From: an uncultured Lachnospiraceae bacterium
Lineage (GTDB): Bacteria > Bacillota_A > Clostridia > Lachnospirales > Lachnospiraceae
Direction of reading: 5' to 3'
Length of the DNA: 14,079 bases
Assembly (NCBI GenBank): GCA_902787595.1
Contig: CADAHD010000065.1
Span: forward strand, 1-14,079
In this document: piece by piece, positions 1-6,946 of the stretch
How the letters are laid out: each line of letters opens with the position of its first letter
Numbering within the stretch: position 1 is the stretch's first letter
Made by a program: the position numbers and the translations under genes
Notes under the pieces: generated by a model
Told to the model about the DNA's origin: nothing
Databases searched by the model: none
Seen by the model: only the letters and a program-made list of their open reading frames with translations

Positions 1-2312
1 CAAACTGCGTGAACAACGGAAGGATCTACGGACGGAGGGGGACCGGCGGCATCACAGGAAAACAGCAGCCGGAGATCACCCTGGATTTCTCCCAGGACGT
101 GCTTTCCGCCATGTCTGATGAAATGGACGGCATCAACAGCCTGATCACGGACACGCTGAACACTTCGGAAAGGATCACAGAGAGTACCTATGACCGGCTC
201 TCCGGTCTTTCGAAGTCCATGACGGACGTAAAAAACTCCACGAATGTGGTCTACAACGCGTCCCTGGAGCGCTTTGATGAGGCGGCGGACACCATCAATT
301 CCACTGCGGACACCATCACCGGCTCCATGGATGACATCGCGGCTGATACAGAAGGGCTGGAAGACAGCTTCGATACACTGAGCAGCATGACGACAAAGAT
401 CGATAACGCGATGGACGATATGGCGGAGGGCCTGAGCCTGACGGATGGGGAGCGCGGTCGGATCGTCTCGCTGAACGACCAGCTGCGGCAGGATCTGAAC
501 ACGACCCTTCCCTTAGTGGAAGAGATCCGGGAAAACCGCCTGCCTGATCTTCCTGAAGAGCGGAGGGCCAGGATCAACCAGGCGCTGTCCGCAGCGAACC
601 GCACCGCCGGCGATATCCGGGCGATGAGGACCATCCTCGTCGATCTCCGGGGTAAGCGCGACCGGATCGCGGATGGCTCCATTCAGACCGAAGCGGTCCG
701 GAGAGACCGGGCGATGAGCGGTGCCGTCAGCGAGGTATTTAATTCCATCGGCGATCTGGATGATGTCCTCTCTGAGCTTTCCTCTTTCAGCTCAAGTCTC
801 GGCGGTTCCATTTCCAACATGGCAGGCGGCATCAATATCGATCTCCAGGCAAACGAAGCTGTGCGTGCTGCGGGCGACGATATCTATGCCGGACTGGACA
901 GCATTTCCAGCCAGATCGACAGCATGAACGCCGGTGCCAGGGAGGACAGTCTTGAGGTCATCGCGAACATGAACGAGATCAACAGGCGGTTCACCCGCCT
1001 GACGGACCTCATGGAAAATGAAAGAGACCGGCTGAACGATATCGCGGATAATGGCGGCATCTTCAACGACACCTCCGATACCGTGAATTCCGCCTCCAGG
1101 ATCGTCTCCTGCAGAAATACTGCGGATATTGACGGGGATACGCAGACCGGCGGCATTGCCGGGACCATCGCTGTGGAGTATGATCTTGATCCCGACAAGG
1201 ATATCCTGCGCAATAACAGCAGATCGCTGGACTATTCCTTCGGCGTATCGGCAGCGATCCTTGACTCCGAAAATACAGGAATTATTACCGCGAAGGAAAA
1301 CCATGCCGGCGGCATCGTGGGAAAAGCCGACATGGGAACGCTCCGGAAGAATACCAACGAGGGTGATGTCAGCTCCGAGGACGGCTATTTTGTCGGCGGC
1401 ATCTCAGGGTATGCCCTGGCGTCTCTGGACGGAAACACCGCGAGATGCCGGGTCACTGGAGAGAAGAACGCGGGAGGCATCTGCGGCTACGGAAAGACGC
1501 TGCGGGACAACATCGCGGCGGTGACTGTACTGGGCACGGATGAATACGCCGGCACCATCGCAGGAAATGTGGACGAGCTGGATGCAGAAAAGATCAGGAA
1601 CAATATTTACTACGCGGGCAATTTCGGCGCCATCGACAATATCGACTACGCGGGAATGGCGGAGAGAGCTGCGGAACCCATGGACACGGTCTTCGTAAAG
1701 TTCAAGGTGAACGGACACATCGTCGGCCTGGAGGAAGTAAAGAGGGGCACGGTCCTTAAGGACGTTCCGGTTCCCGAGACGGAAGTGCGGGAAGGCTTCT
1801 ATCTCCGGTGGGATGTGGACAAGGACACCGTCCTCGATGAGGACACGGTCGTGGATTCCGTCTACTGCCTGCTGACGTCGGCACTGTCCTCGAAGGAAAC
1901 TGAGGAGAGCAGCGGGAAGCCGCTGGTGATCGCCGACGGACAGTTCCGGGAAGAGGATGTCCTTACGTTCCGCTCCGAGGGTGAGTGGCATTACTTCGTC
2001 TCGGTTCCGGACGACGGTCTCACCGAGAGAAAGATCCGGGTGCTGAAGCCGGTCTTTGTGAAGCCGGTCTCCGGAAAACCAGCCGCGCGGACGATCCATG
2101 TCTTTGTGAACGGCAGTGAAGTGAAGACAGAGACCTTCGGAGACTATCTCACCTTCATGACGGCGGACCGGGAGCTGGAGATCCTCATTACAAACGAGGA
2201 GCCGCCGTACAAATATATTGCAGCTGCGGCAGTAGCCGTGCTGATCCTCCTGGCTGTGCTGATCATTGGGAAGATAAGAAAAAAGCACAGTAAAAAGACT
2301 GAAAAGGAATAA
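1..2312 (+). CDS. Membrane-anchored GLUG-motif surface protein, 5' end cut off by the window
   Basis: The frame is open from base 3, so the gene begins before the window. The GTG at 9 is probably not the start, because the Asn-Cys codons before it complete a GLUG-like unit running to about base 60. A long Asp/Ser/Asn-rich, mostly helical and probably coiled-coil stretch follows (about 75-1065). Four or five more GLUG-like units, with an NT...GGIxG pattern, lie between about 1116 and 1570. At about 1695-1870 there is a domain resembling internalin B-repeats (FVKFKVNG, then G-x-x-L, then W, then a Tyr near its end). The C-terminus has one hydrophobic helix (about 2214-2270) followed by a Lys/Arg-rich tail, so the protein should be anchored in the cytoplasmic membrane with its bulk outside. 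The family assignment rests on motif shape; a role in adhesion or cell-surface structure is inference. The GH32 gene starts 34 bases downstream, probably in the same transcript. Isoleucine codons are nearly all ATC. Confidence 0.72.
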   Translation, partial: NCVNNGRIYGRRGTGGITGKQQPEITLDFSQDVLSAMSDEMDGINSLITDTLNTSERITESTYDRLSGLSKSMTDVKNSTNVVYNASLERFDEAADTINSTADTITGSMDDIAADTEGLEDSFDTLSSMTTKIDNAMDDMAEGLSLTDGERGRIVSLNDQLRQDLNTTLPLVEEIRENRLPDLPEERRARINQALSAANRTAGDIRAMRTILVDLRGKRDRIADGSIQTEAVRRDRAMSGAVSEVFNSIGDLDDVLSELSSFSSSLGGSISNMAGGINIDLQANEAVRAAGDDIYAGLDSISSQIDSMNAGAREDSLEVIANMNEINRRFTRLTDLMENERDRLNDIADNGGIFNDTSDTVNSASRIVSCRNTADIDGDTQTGGIAGTIAVEYDLDPDKDILRNNSRSLDYSFGVSAAILDSENTGIITAKENHAGGIVGKADMGTLRKNTNEGDVSSEDGYFVGGISGYALASLDGNTARCRVTGEKNAGGICGYGKTLRDNIAAVTVLGTDEYAGTIAGNVDELDAEKIRNNIYYAGNFGAIDNIDYAGMAERAAEPMDTVFVKFKVNGHIVGLEEVKRGTVLKDVPVPETEVREGFYLRWDVDKDTVLDEDTVVDSVYCLLTSALSSKETEESSGKPLVIADGQFREEDVLTFRSEGEWHYFVSVPDDGLTERKIRVLKPVFVKPVSGKPAARTIHVFVNGSEVKTETFGDYLTFMTADRELEILITNEEPPYKYIAAAAVAVLILLAVLIIGKIRKKHSKKTEKE

Positions 2313-2346
2313 ACAGAGAATAAGGCCTGAATCAGAAGGAGAGAAC

Positions 2347-2769
2347 ATGAAAAAGCAGAGCTACCGGCCGGTCTATCACGCAAGTGTTCCGGCAGGCTGG
2401 GCAAATGATCCGAACGGCACCATTTTCTACGGCGGAAAGGCCCATCTGTTCTATCAGCATTACCCTTACAAACCGGAGTGGGGCACCATGCACTGGGGGC
2501 ATTTTGTCACAGAGGATTTTGTGCGCTGGGAGAATCTCCCCGTAGCGCTGATCCCGGACCAGGACTACGAAGTAATCTGCGGGTGCTGCTCCGGCTCCGC
2601 GGCGGAGAAGGATGCAAAGCTCTGGCTCATGTATACGGCAGCGCAGCCGGAGCTCCAGCGGCAGTGCGTCGCGGTCTCTGAGGACGGAGGAGTCACTTTT
2701 GAGAAAGACCCGGGCAACCCCATTCTTACGGCGGACATGCTGGATTCTGACCGGAGTCAGGGTCCTTAA
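2347..2769 (+). pseudogene. N-terminal fragment of a broken GH32 sucrose/fructan hydrolase
   Basis: This is the front of a glycoside hydrolase family 32 enzyme (beta-fructofuranosidase or sucrose-6-phosphate hydrolase type). It starts at an ATG with AGGAG 5 bases upstream. Residues 18-24 are WANDPNG, the family's first motif, with Asp21 as the expected nucleophile. FYQHYPYKPEWGTMHWGH and the downstream W-x-x-L-P-V-A-L segment match the first blades of the five-bladed propeller. The frame runs into TAA at 2767-2769 straight after the NPIL segment, at residue 140, whereas family members are usually 450-500 residues. The remainder continues in another frame (next entry). There is no signal peptide, so the intact enzyme would have been cytoplasmic, acting on imported sucrose, its phosphate or short fructans. 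As written, this piece alone cannot form the propeller. Confidence 0.8.
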
Positions 2770-3916
2770 TGCGGCGGAACAGGAAGAAGAATCCCGGCGC
2801 CGCGCCGAAGCCTCCGGGAATGATACGGCGGCACACGGATACAGCTCAGGACAGGACAGCGTGCGGTCTCCTTCCGCGGGTGATGTATCCGGCACGGACA
2901 CGGAGAAACCGGGATACGGCAATCTGATCCTTGCCCGCAGTGCGGATCTCTTACACTGGGAATACACAGGACATCTCCTGCAGGAAGACACGCCGGGACA
3001 GATCCCGATGGGGCACGAGTATTTCACCTTGAACGGCGTCTATGAGTGCCCTGACTACTTCGTTGTGGACGGAGCAGAAGTCCTTCTTTCCAGCCCGCAG
3101 AACCTCCCGCAGATGGGGAATCTGTACCAGAATATCCACTCCGCCCTGTACATGCTGGGAAAGCTGAACTTTGAAAACGGGCGCTTCACGGTGGAAAAGG
3201 TCGGTGAGGTCGATGCCGGCTTTGACTTCTACGCGGCACAGACGCTCCGCATGCCGGACGGACGGCAGATCATGATCGCATGGAAGGAGATGTGGGACCG
3301 CAGCTATCCGACCCAGAAGGAAGGATGGGCTGGGACCTATACGCTTCCCAGGGAGCTCCGGGTGATCGACGGCGCCCTGGTGCAGCTTCCTGTGCGGGAG
3401 ATCGAAGGGTTCCGGGCGGACCGCCGGGCGGTGCCGGAGTTTACTGTCGGCGCCGGAGAGGAGACCTCTTTCCCGGAGATCTGCGGAACGGCAGCCGAGG
3501 TGTCTGTCACCCTGGAGCCGGGCACTGCGGAAAAGGCGGGAGTGAAGCTTTTCTGCGGAGAAGAACATGAGACCCTCATTTATTATGACCGCGCGGAAGA
3601 TGTGCTGGTCTTTGACCGCATAAAGTCCGGCCTGCCCCTGAAGGGCAGAGAGGACGAGGTCAACGTGCGGAAGGTCGACCTCTCCCCGGTGGACGCGGCC
3701 GGCAGGCCTGAAGCAAAGAAAAGCGGGAGAAAGAGCATTCAGCTCCGGATGTTCCTCGACGTCTGTTCTGTTGAAGTGTTCATCGACGGCGGCCGGCATG
3801 TAATGACCGGAAACGTGTACCCGGACCTGGAAACAGACAGCGGGATCCGCTTCTTCTCGGAAGGCGGAAGCTGCACCTTCCGGGATCTCGAAAAATTTGA
3901 TATCAGAGTCAGCTGA
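2762..3916 (+). pseudogene. C-terminal fragment of the same GH32 enzyme, shifted frame
   Basis: The GH32 reading resumes one frame over. A hydrophilic stretch rich in Glu, Arg, Ser and Gly (about 2765-2920) is followed by recognisable family sequence: GYGNLILARSADLLHWEYTG, then YECPD, whose Glu (codon 3044-3046) is the expected acid/base. FYAAQT and the IAWKEMWDR segment (about 3230-3300) complete the propeller. The C-terminal beta-sandwich module is present, including LRMFLDVCSVEVFIDGG. The frame is open back to 2612, but that part overlaps the true upstream coding frame and is not meaningful. Expected between the two fragments is an Arg-Asp-Pro motif, whose Asp stabilises the transition state, plus the following beta strand; I find neither in any frame. 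No ATG with a ribosome binding site precedes the conserved part, so it is probably not made on its own. A sequencing or assembly error could explain a shift but not easily the missing motif. Confidence 0.78.
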
Positions 3917-3926
3917 GAAATACGTG

Positions 3927-3963
3927 AAAAGGGGGCGTCGCTTTAATGCGATGTCCCTTTTTT
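3927..3963 (+). terminator. Intrinsic terminator after the GH32 gene
   Basis: Eleven bases after the GH32 stop codon, AAAAGGGGGCGTCGC pairs with GCGATGTCCCTTTT around a TTTAAT-type loop. There are about 15 consecutive pairs, two or three of them G-T, and the stem ends in a run of six T. This is a strong rho-independent terminator for the surface-protein/GH32 unit. It implies that the lipoprotein downstream has its own promoter or relies on read-through. Confidence 0.85.
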
Positions 3964-3996
3964 CAATGAGAAATACTGTGTGTGACCGGCGGGGCT

Positions 3997-4039
3997 TTCC
4001 TCCTGTCTGATTATCCAGAAGGAGAAAAAACAGGAGGAA
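3997..4039 (+). promoter_or_regulatory. Inverted repeat that can hide the lipoprotein ribosome binding site
   Basis: TTCCTCCTGT at 3997-4006 is the exact reverse complement of ACAGGAGGAA at 4030-4039. The second copy contains the AGGAGG Shine-Dalgarno sequence (4032-4037), 8 bases before the ATG at 4046. The 23-base loop holds another purine run, GAAGGAG. In an RNA that begins upstream of 3997 the 10-bp helix would cover the ribosome binding site. The pairing is seen directly; a role in controlling translation is inference. I found no convincing promoter in 3964-3996. Confidence 0.5.
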
Positions 4040-4045
4040 TGAACC

Positions 4046-4918
4046 ATGAAAAAAAGATCTTTGATGAAGAAGTATGCAGCAGTCATGATGGCGGCGGTGA
4101 TGGCAGCAGCGACAGTGACAGGCTGCGGCTCAGCCGGAGGAACGGAGACGACAACAGCGGCAGAGACCACGACTGCAGCGGAGACGACGACCGCGGAAGA
4201 GACCACAACTGCAGCAGAGACTGCACCGGAGACCACGGCAGCAGAGACGGTGCCGGTCACGACTGCGGCGCCGGCGGAAGCGCTGCGGGAGGAAGTCGAA
4301 GGTATTGTCGACGAAGGGTTTGAAATGGCTGCGGATGCCGGTGAAAGCCATCTGTATCTCTATACCAACGAAGATTACGACCGCGGACAGGTCACTGCCG
4401 GCGAAGAGGATTTTCTTGAAGAATATGATTTTGAAAAAGAAGAAGATTATCCGGGAGAATGGATACTTAATGTACTTATGCTTTCGGACAGGACCAAAGC
4501 TTTTAAATATATGCTGAATAACAAAAAGGCTGCCGTTCTTTGTGCGCCGCAGGGGGAAAGGCTGCCGGCGGATCCCGACATCTCACGGGTAATGTATGAC
4601 GGTAAACAGATAAAAGGGGTCCTGCTGGCGCAGCATACAGGCGGAACTGTCTTTGTAACGGGATTTATGGCCGGAGACAAGAGTACAGGCAAGGCTCTGA
4701 TAGCCGATGCGCTTAAAGCAGTGAAGGCTAAATACGGCAGCAAACAGCAGATAAGAGTTATAAAGAAGACAAAAAAACACCTTGAACTTCTGATCGAGCT
4801 CAGTGAAGACGGCCCCATAGCCGCGCACAGGTATTCTGCGGATGTGGAGAACTATTTCACAGAGCCGGAGGATTTCATGCTTGTGGATGAAGAGGAAGTT
4901 TTCGGAGTTTCATTGTAA
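4046..4918 (+). CDS. Secreted lipoprotein with a Thr/Ala/Glu repeat spacer, unknown function
   Basis: The start is fixed by AGGAGG 8 bases upstream. Residues 1-26 form a lipoprotein signal peptide (basic start, hydrophobic Ala/Val/Met core, T-V-T-G before Cys27), so the mature protein should be tethered to the outer face of the membrane. Residues 34-57 are four near-perfect ETTTAA units, decaying into ETAPETTAAETVP to about residue 77, a flexible spacer typical of wall-spanning lipoproteins. The remaining 200 or so residues are acidic, mixed alpha/beta and have no motif I recognise; a central stretch (about 130-225) has alternating strands, with Gly-rich TGGTVFVTGF. No enzyme or binding signature is visible. 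Codon use differs between the front, where isoleucine is ATC or ATT, and the part after about 4430, where ATA and CTT become frequent like the genes downstream. It ends 3 bases before the next promoter. Confidence 0.75.
   Translation: MKKRSLMKKYAAVMMAAVMAAATVTGCGSAGGTETTTAAETTTAAETTTAEETTTAAETAPETTAAETVPVTTAAPAEALREEVEGIVDEGFEMAADAGESHLYLYTNEDYDRGQVTAGEEDFLEEYDFEKEEDYPGEWILNVLMLSDRTKAFKYMLNNKKAAVLCAPQGERLPADPDISRVMYDGKQIKGVLLAQHTGGTVFVTGFMAGDKSTGKALIADALKAVKAKYGSKQQIRVIKKTKKHLELLIELSEDGPIAAHRYSADVENYFTEPEDFMLVDEEEVFGVSL
4145..4216 (+). repeat. 18-base imperfect tandem repeat coding for ETTTAA
   Basis: Four consecutive 18-base units encode ETTTAA, ETTTAA, ETTTAE and ETTTAA, with degenerate copies continuing to about 4276. 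The protein repeat is better kept than the DNA, since third bases vary among ACG, ACA and ACC. This points to selection on the peptide spacer rather than a very recent expansion. Confidence 0.85.
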
Positions 4919-4921
4919 TTC

Positions 4922-4950
4922 TTGCTATTTTAGCCAAAAAGTTGTACAAT
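4922..4950 (+). promoter_or_regulatory. Sigma-A promoter of the cyclic di-GMP/chemotaxis unit
   Basis: TTGCTA (4922-4927) and TACAAT (4945-4950) are separated by exactly 17 bases, a good match to the TTGACA/TATAAT consensus. The start of transcription should lie near 4957, giving a leader of about 45 bases before the ATG at 5003. The surrounding DNA is much richer in A and T than the neighbouring genes. Confidence 0.65.
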
Positions 4951-4964
4951 TATATTCATCTGTC

Positions 4965-4979
4965 TGTGAAAATTTCACA
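4965..4979. promoter_or_regulatory. Operator-like palindrome TGTGAAAATTTCACA
   Basis: This is a perfect inverted repeat with 7-base arms around one central base, placed about 8-22 bases after the predicted transcription start, where a bound repressor would block RNA polymerase. The arms resemble both a Rex site (TGTGAA-N4-TTCACA) and a CRP site (TGTGA-N6-TCACA), but the spacing is one base short for either. The protein that binds it is unknown. Confidence 0.5.
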
Positions 4980-5002
4980 TATTAAGACGACAGGAGTATC
5001 AG

Positions 5003-6886
5003 ATGAAGAATAAGATAGCGGTATGCGCCAACGGCTGGAGCCTGGATGCTCTGGCTGATGCGGTTGAGGGATTCAGGGCATGCGCAAAAAAAGGAGATTT
5101 TGATGTATACGTGTTTCTGAGTTTTGCCTCATACAGCGTGCATCAGAGTCTTATGCAGGGAGAACTTAATATCTATAAACTATGCGATCCGGCGGATTAT
5201 GACGGCGTGGTCGTTTTTTCGACTATGCTTAATTCTGACAGCACCGTTATGGAGATCATCAACGATGCCCGGAAGAAATCCGTTCCCGTAGTGAGCTTTG
5301 GAATGGAGATAGAAGGAGTTCCCACGATCACCATAGGCAATGAGCATGGCATGCGGGCCGTAGTTAAGCATCTGATAGAGGAACACGGCGTAAAGGATAT
5401 CGTCTTTATCGGAGGGACCGAGGATCACCCCGACAGCCGTGAAAGGTTAAATGTCACACGGGAAGTGATGGCAGAACACGGTTTAAAGCTTAAAGATAAG
5501 GATATCGCATACGGAAAGTGGTCCAACCGCCGTACGATAGACGCCCTTAATATAGTATTGGAAAAAAGGAAAAAACTGCCAGATGCGATAGTATGCGCAA
5601 ATGATATCATGGCTCTGGCGGTATGCACCGAACTTGAGAAAAGAGGAGTTGACGTTCCCGGTGAGGTCAGGGTCACCGGTTTTGACAATATCGATAACGG
5701 AAAGATATTCTATCCGGCAATTACAACAGTAAAACAGGATTTTGAAACTGTGGCCTGCAAAGCCTGTGAGATAATTTACGGCAAGCCGTATTCGAAGAGA
5801 AAACCGCCCAGGATCTCCGTGCCCTCGCTTCCGGTCATCGCCGAAAGCTGCGGCTGCGAGAATATCGAATACGGGAAGCTGCGCCGCCTTTACTGCAAGC
5901 ATTCTTTCCAGCGTTCGCAGGATGATCATCTGGTGGAACAGAACGAAAGGGAACTGCGGGAGCGCATAGCCGATGTTTCGGATTACAAAGACATGAAGGA
6001 AAAGCTGAGAAGCCATTATCTGGACAATCATCAATATGAAGGATCGGCTTTCTATATGGTCTTTAATAAAGAGTATTTTGAAAACATAAATGCTACGGAT
6101 GAGGAGATATGCAGCAAGGGCCTTAAGGGAGAGCTGGATGTTGCGGTGGCTGTCAGGGAAGGCAGGCTGGTAGAAGCGGAAAGCGTAGGCAGCGATAAGC
6201 TGATCCCCGGATACAGAAAGAAGAAAAAAGAGCAGCATGTTTATTATCTTATGCCGCTGCACTATTTCAATAATAATTACGGTTATGTGGTACTTGCTGA
6301 CAGACCTTATGTGTTGAATGAATCCATGATATACCAGTATCTGGAGAAGATCATGCAGTCGATCCGTCTGATCCGCGTAAACTTAAGGCTTAAGCAGCTG
6401 TATGACAAGGATGCCATGACCGGTCTGTATAACAGGTTCGGATACGAGAATAAAGCGCTTCCGCTTTATGAGGAAAGCCTTAAAAAGCAGAGCAGGCTGA
6501 CGGTTTTATTCGTGGATATCAATTCCATGAAGACTATCAATGATACTTACGGTCATGAACAGGGCGATGTGGCTATCAGGACGGTAGCTGCCGCCATAGA
6601 AGATAATCTGCAGAAGGACTGGGTTGCAGTGCGCTACGGAGGCGATGAGTTCCTGGTGATAGTGCCGGACTGCGGAAAGCAGAAGGCGGCCACCGTGCGC
6701 AAACGCATAGAGCAGCGCATTGAGGAACGAAGAACAGGGATCGGACTTGAGTATTCTCTTACGGCCAGCATAGGTTATGTTACATCGGATCCGGTTCAGC
6801 GCCCCGACGCATCGCTTTGGGATTATGTCAGGGAGGCGGATGCCCTGATGTATGACATCAAGAAAAAGATGCACGAAGCCGAATAA
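5003..6886 (+). CDS. Cytosolic diguanylate cyclase with a LacI-like ligand-binding sensor domain
   Basis: Predicted to make cyclic di-GMP from two GTP in response to a small molecule. Residues 1 to about 285 resemble the sugar-binding half of LacI/GalR regulators (KIAVCANGW at the start, DAIVCANDIMALAV, VRVTGFDN, P-A-I-T-T-V). There is no helix-turn-helix in front and no signal peptide or membrane helix, so it senses inside the cell. Residues about 290-460 form a linker and possibly a GAF-like fold (MPLHYFNNNYGYVVL). The GGDEF domain spans about 465-627, with DAMTGLYNR at 470-478, a metal-binding Asp in FVDINSMKTINDTYGH, and an intact GGDEF at 546-550. The inhibitory RxxD site usually found just before GGDEF is absent, so product inhibition by that route is not expected. 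AGGAG lies 6 bases before the ATG. The ligand is unknown; a sugar is a guess from the fold. It is the first gene behind the promoter at 4922, 60 bases before the chemoreceptor gene. Confidence 0.88.
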   Translation: MKNKIAVCANGWSLDALADAVEGFRACAKKGDFDVYVFLSFASYSVHQSLMQGELNIYKLCDPADYDGVVVFSTMLNSDSTVMEIINDARKKSVPVVSFGMEIEGVPTITIGNEHGMRAVVKHLIEEHGVKDIVFIGGTEDHPDSRERLNVTREVMAEHGLKLKDKDIAYGKWSNRRTIDALNIVLEKRKKLPDAIVCANDIMALAVCTELEKRGVDVPGEVRVTGFDNIDNGKIFYPAITTVKQDFETVACKACEIIYGKPYSKRKPPRISVPSLPVIAESCGCENIEYGKLRRLYCKHSFQRSQDDHLVEQNERELRERIADVSDYKDMKEKLRSHYLDNHQYEGSAFYMVFNKEYFENINATDEEICSKGLKGELDVAVAVREGRLVEAESVGSDKLIPGYRKKKKEQHVYYLMPLHYFNNNYGYVVLADRPYVLNESMIYQYLEKIMQSIRLIRVNLRLKQLYDKDAMTGLYNRFGYENKALPLYEESLKKQSRLTVLFVDINSMKTINDTYGHEQGDVAIRTVAAAIEDNLQKDWVAVRYGGDEFLVIVPDCGKQKAATVRKRIEQRIEERRTGIGLEYSLTASIGYVTSDPVQRPDASLWDYVREADALMYDIKKKMHEAE

Positions 6887-6946
6887 GTCAGTGTTTTACG
6901 GGTTATCCCATACCCATAAAATATAATAAACGAAAGGAGAAAGTGT

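Noticed and set aside
1404..2348. 314-codon open frame on the minus strand
   Set aside because: It lies wholly opposite the surface-protein gene, has no family pattern, and its open length follows from the GC-rich third positions of the real gene.
2951..3799. 282-codon open frame on the minus strand
   Set aside because: Antisense to the GH32 C-terminal fragment, whose catalytic and beta-sandwich motifs are clear on the + strand.
4145..4276. CRISPR or mobile-element repeat
   Set aside because: The 18-base units are contiguous, in frame and encode a peptide spacer; there are no spacers, inverted ends or transposase.
3982..4323. Asp/Ser/Gly-rich + strand frame starting at GTG 3982
   Set aside because: It is the shifted reading of the ETTTAA repeat of the lipoprotein, which has the proper signal peptide and ribosome binding site.
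6922..6927. TATAAT before the chemoreceptor gene
   Set aside because: A perfect -10 hexamer, but no -35-like sequence at 16-18 bases, no extended -10 and no flagellar sigma motif; the gap is simply A/T rich.
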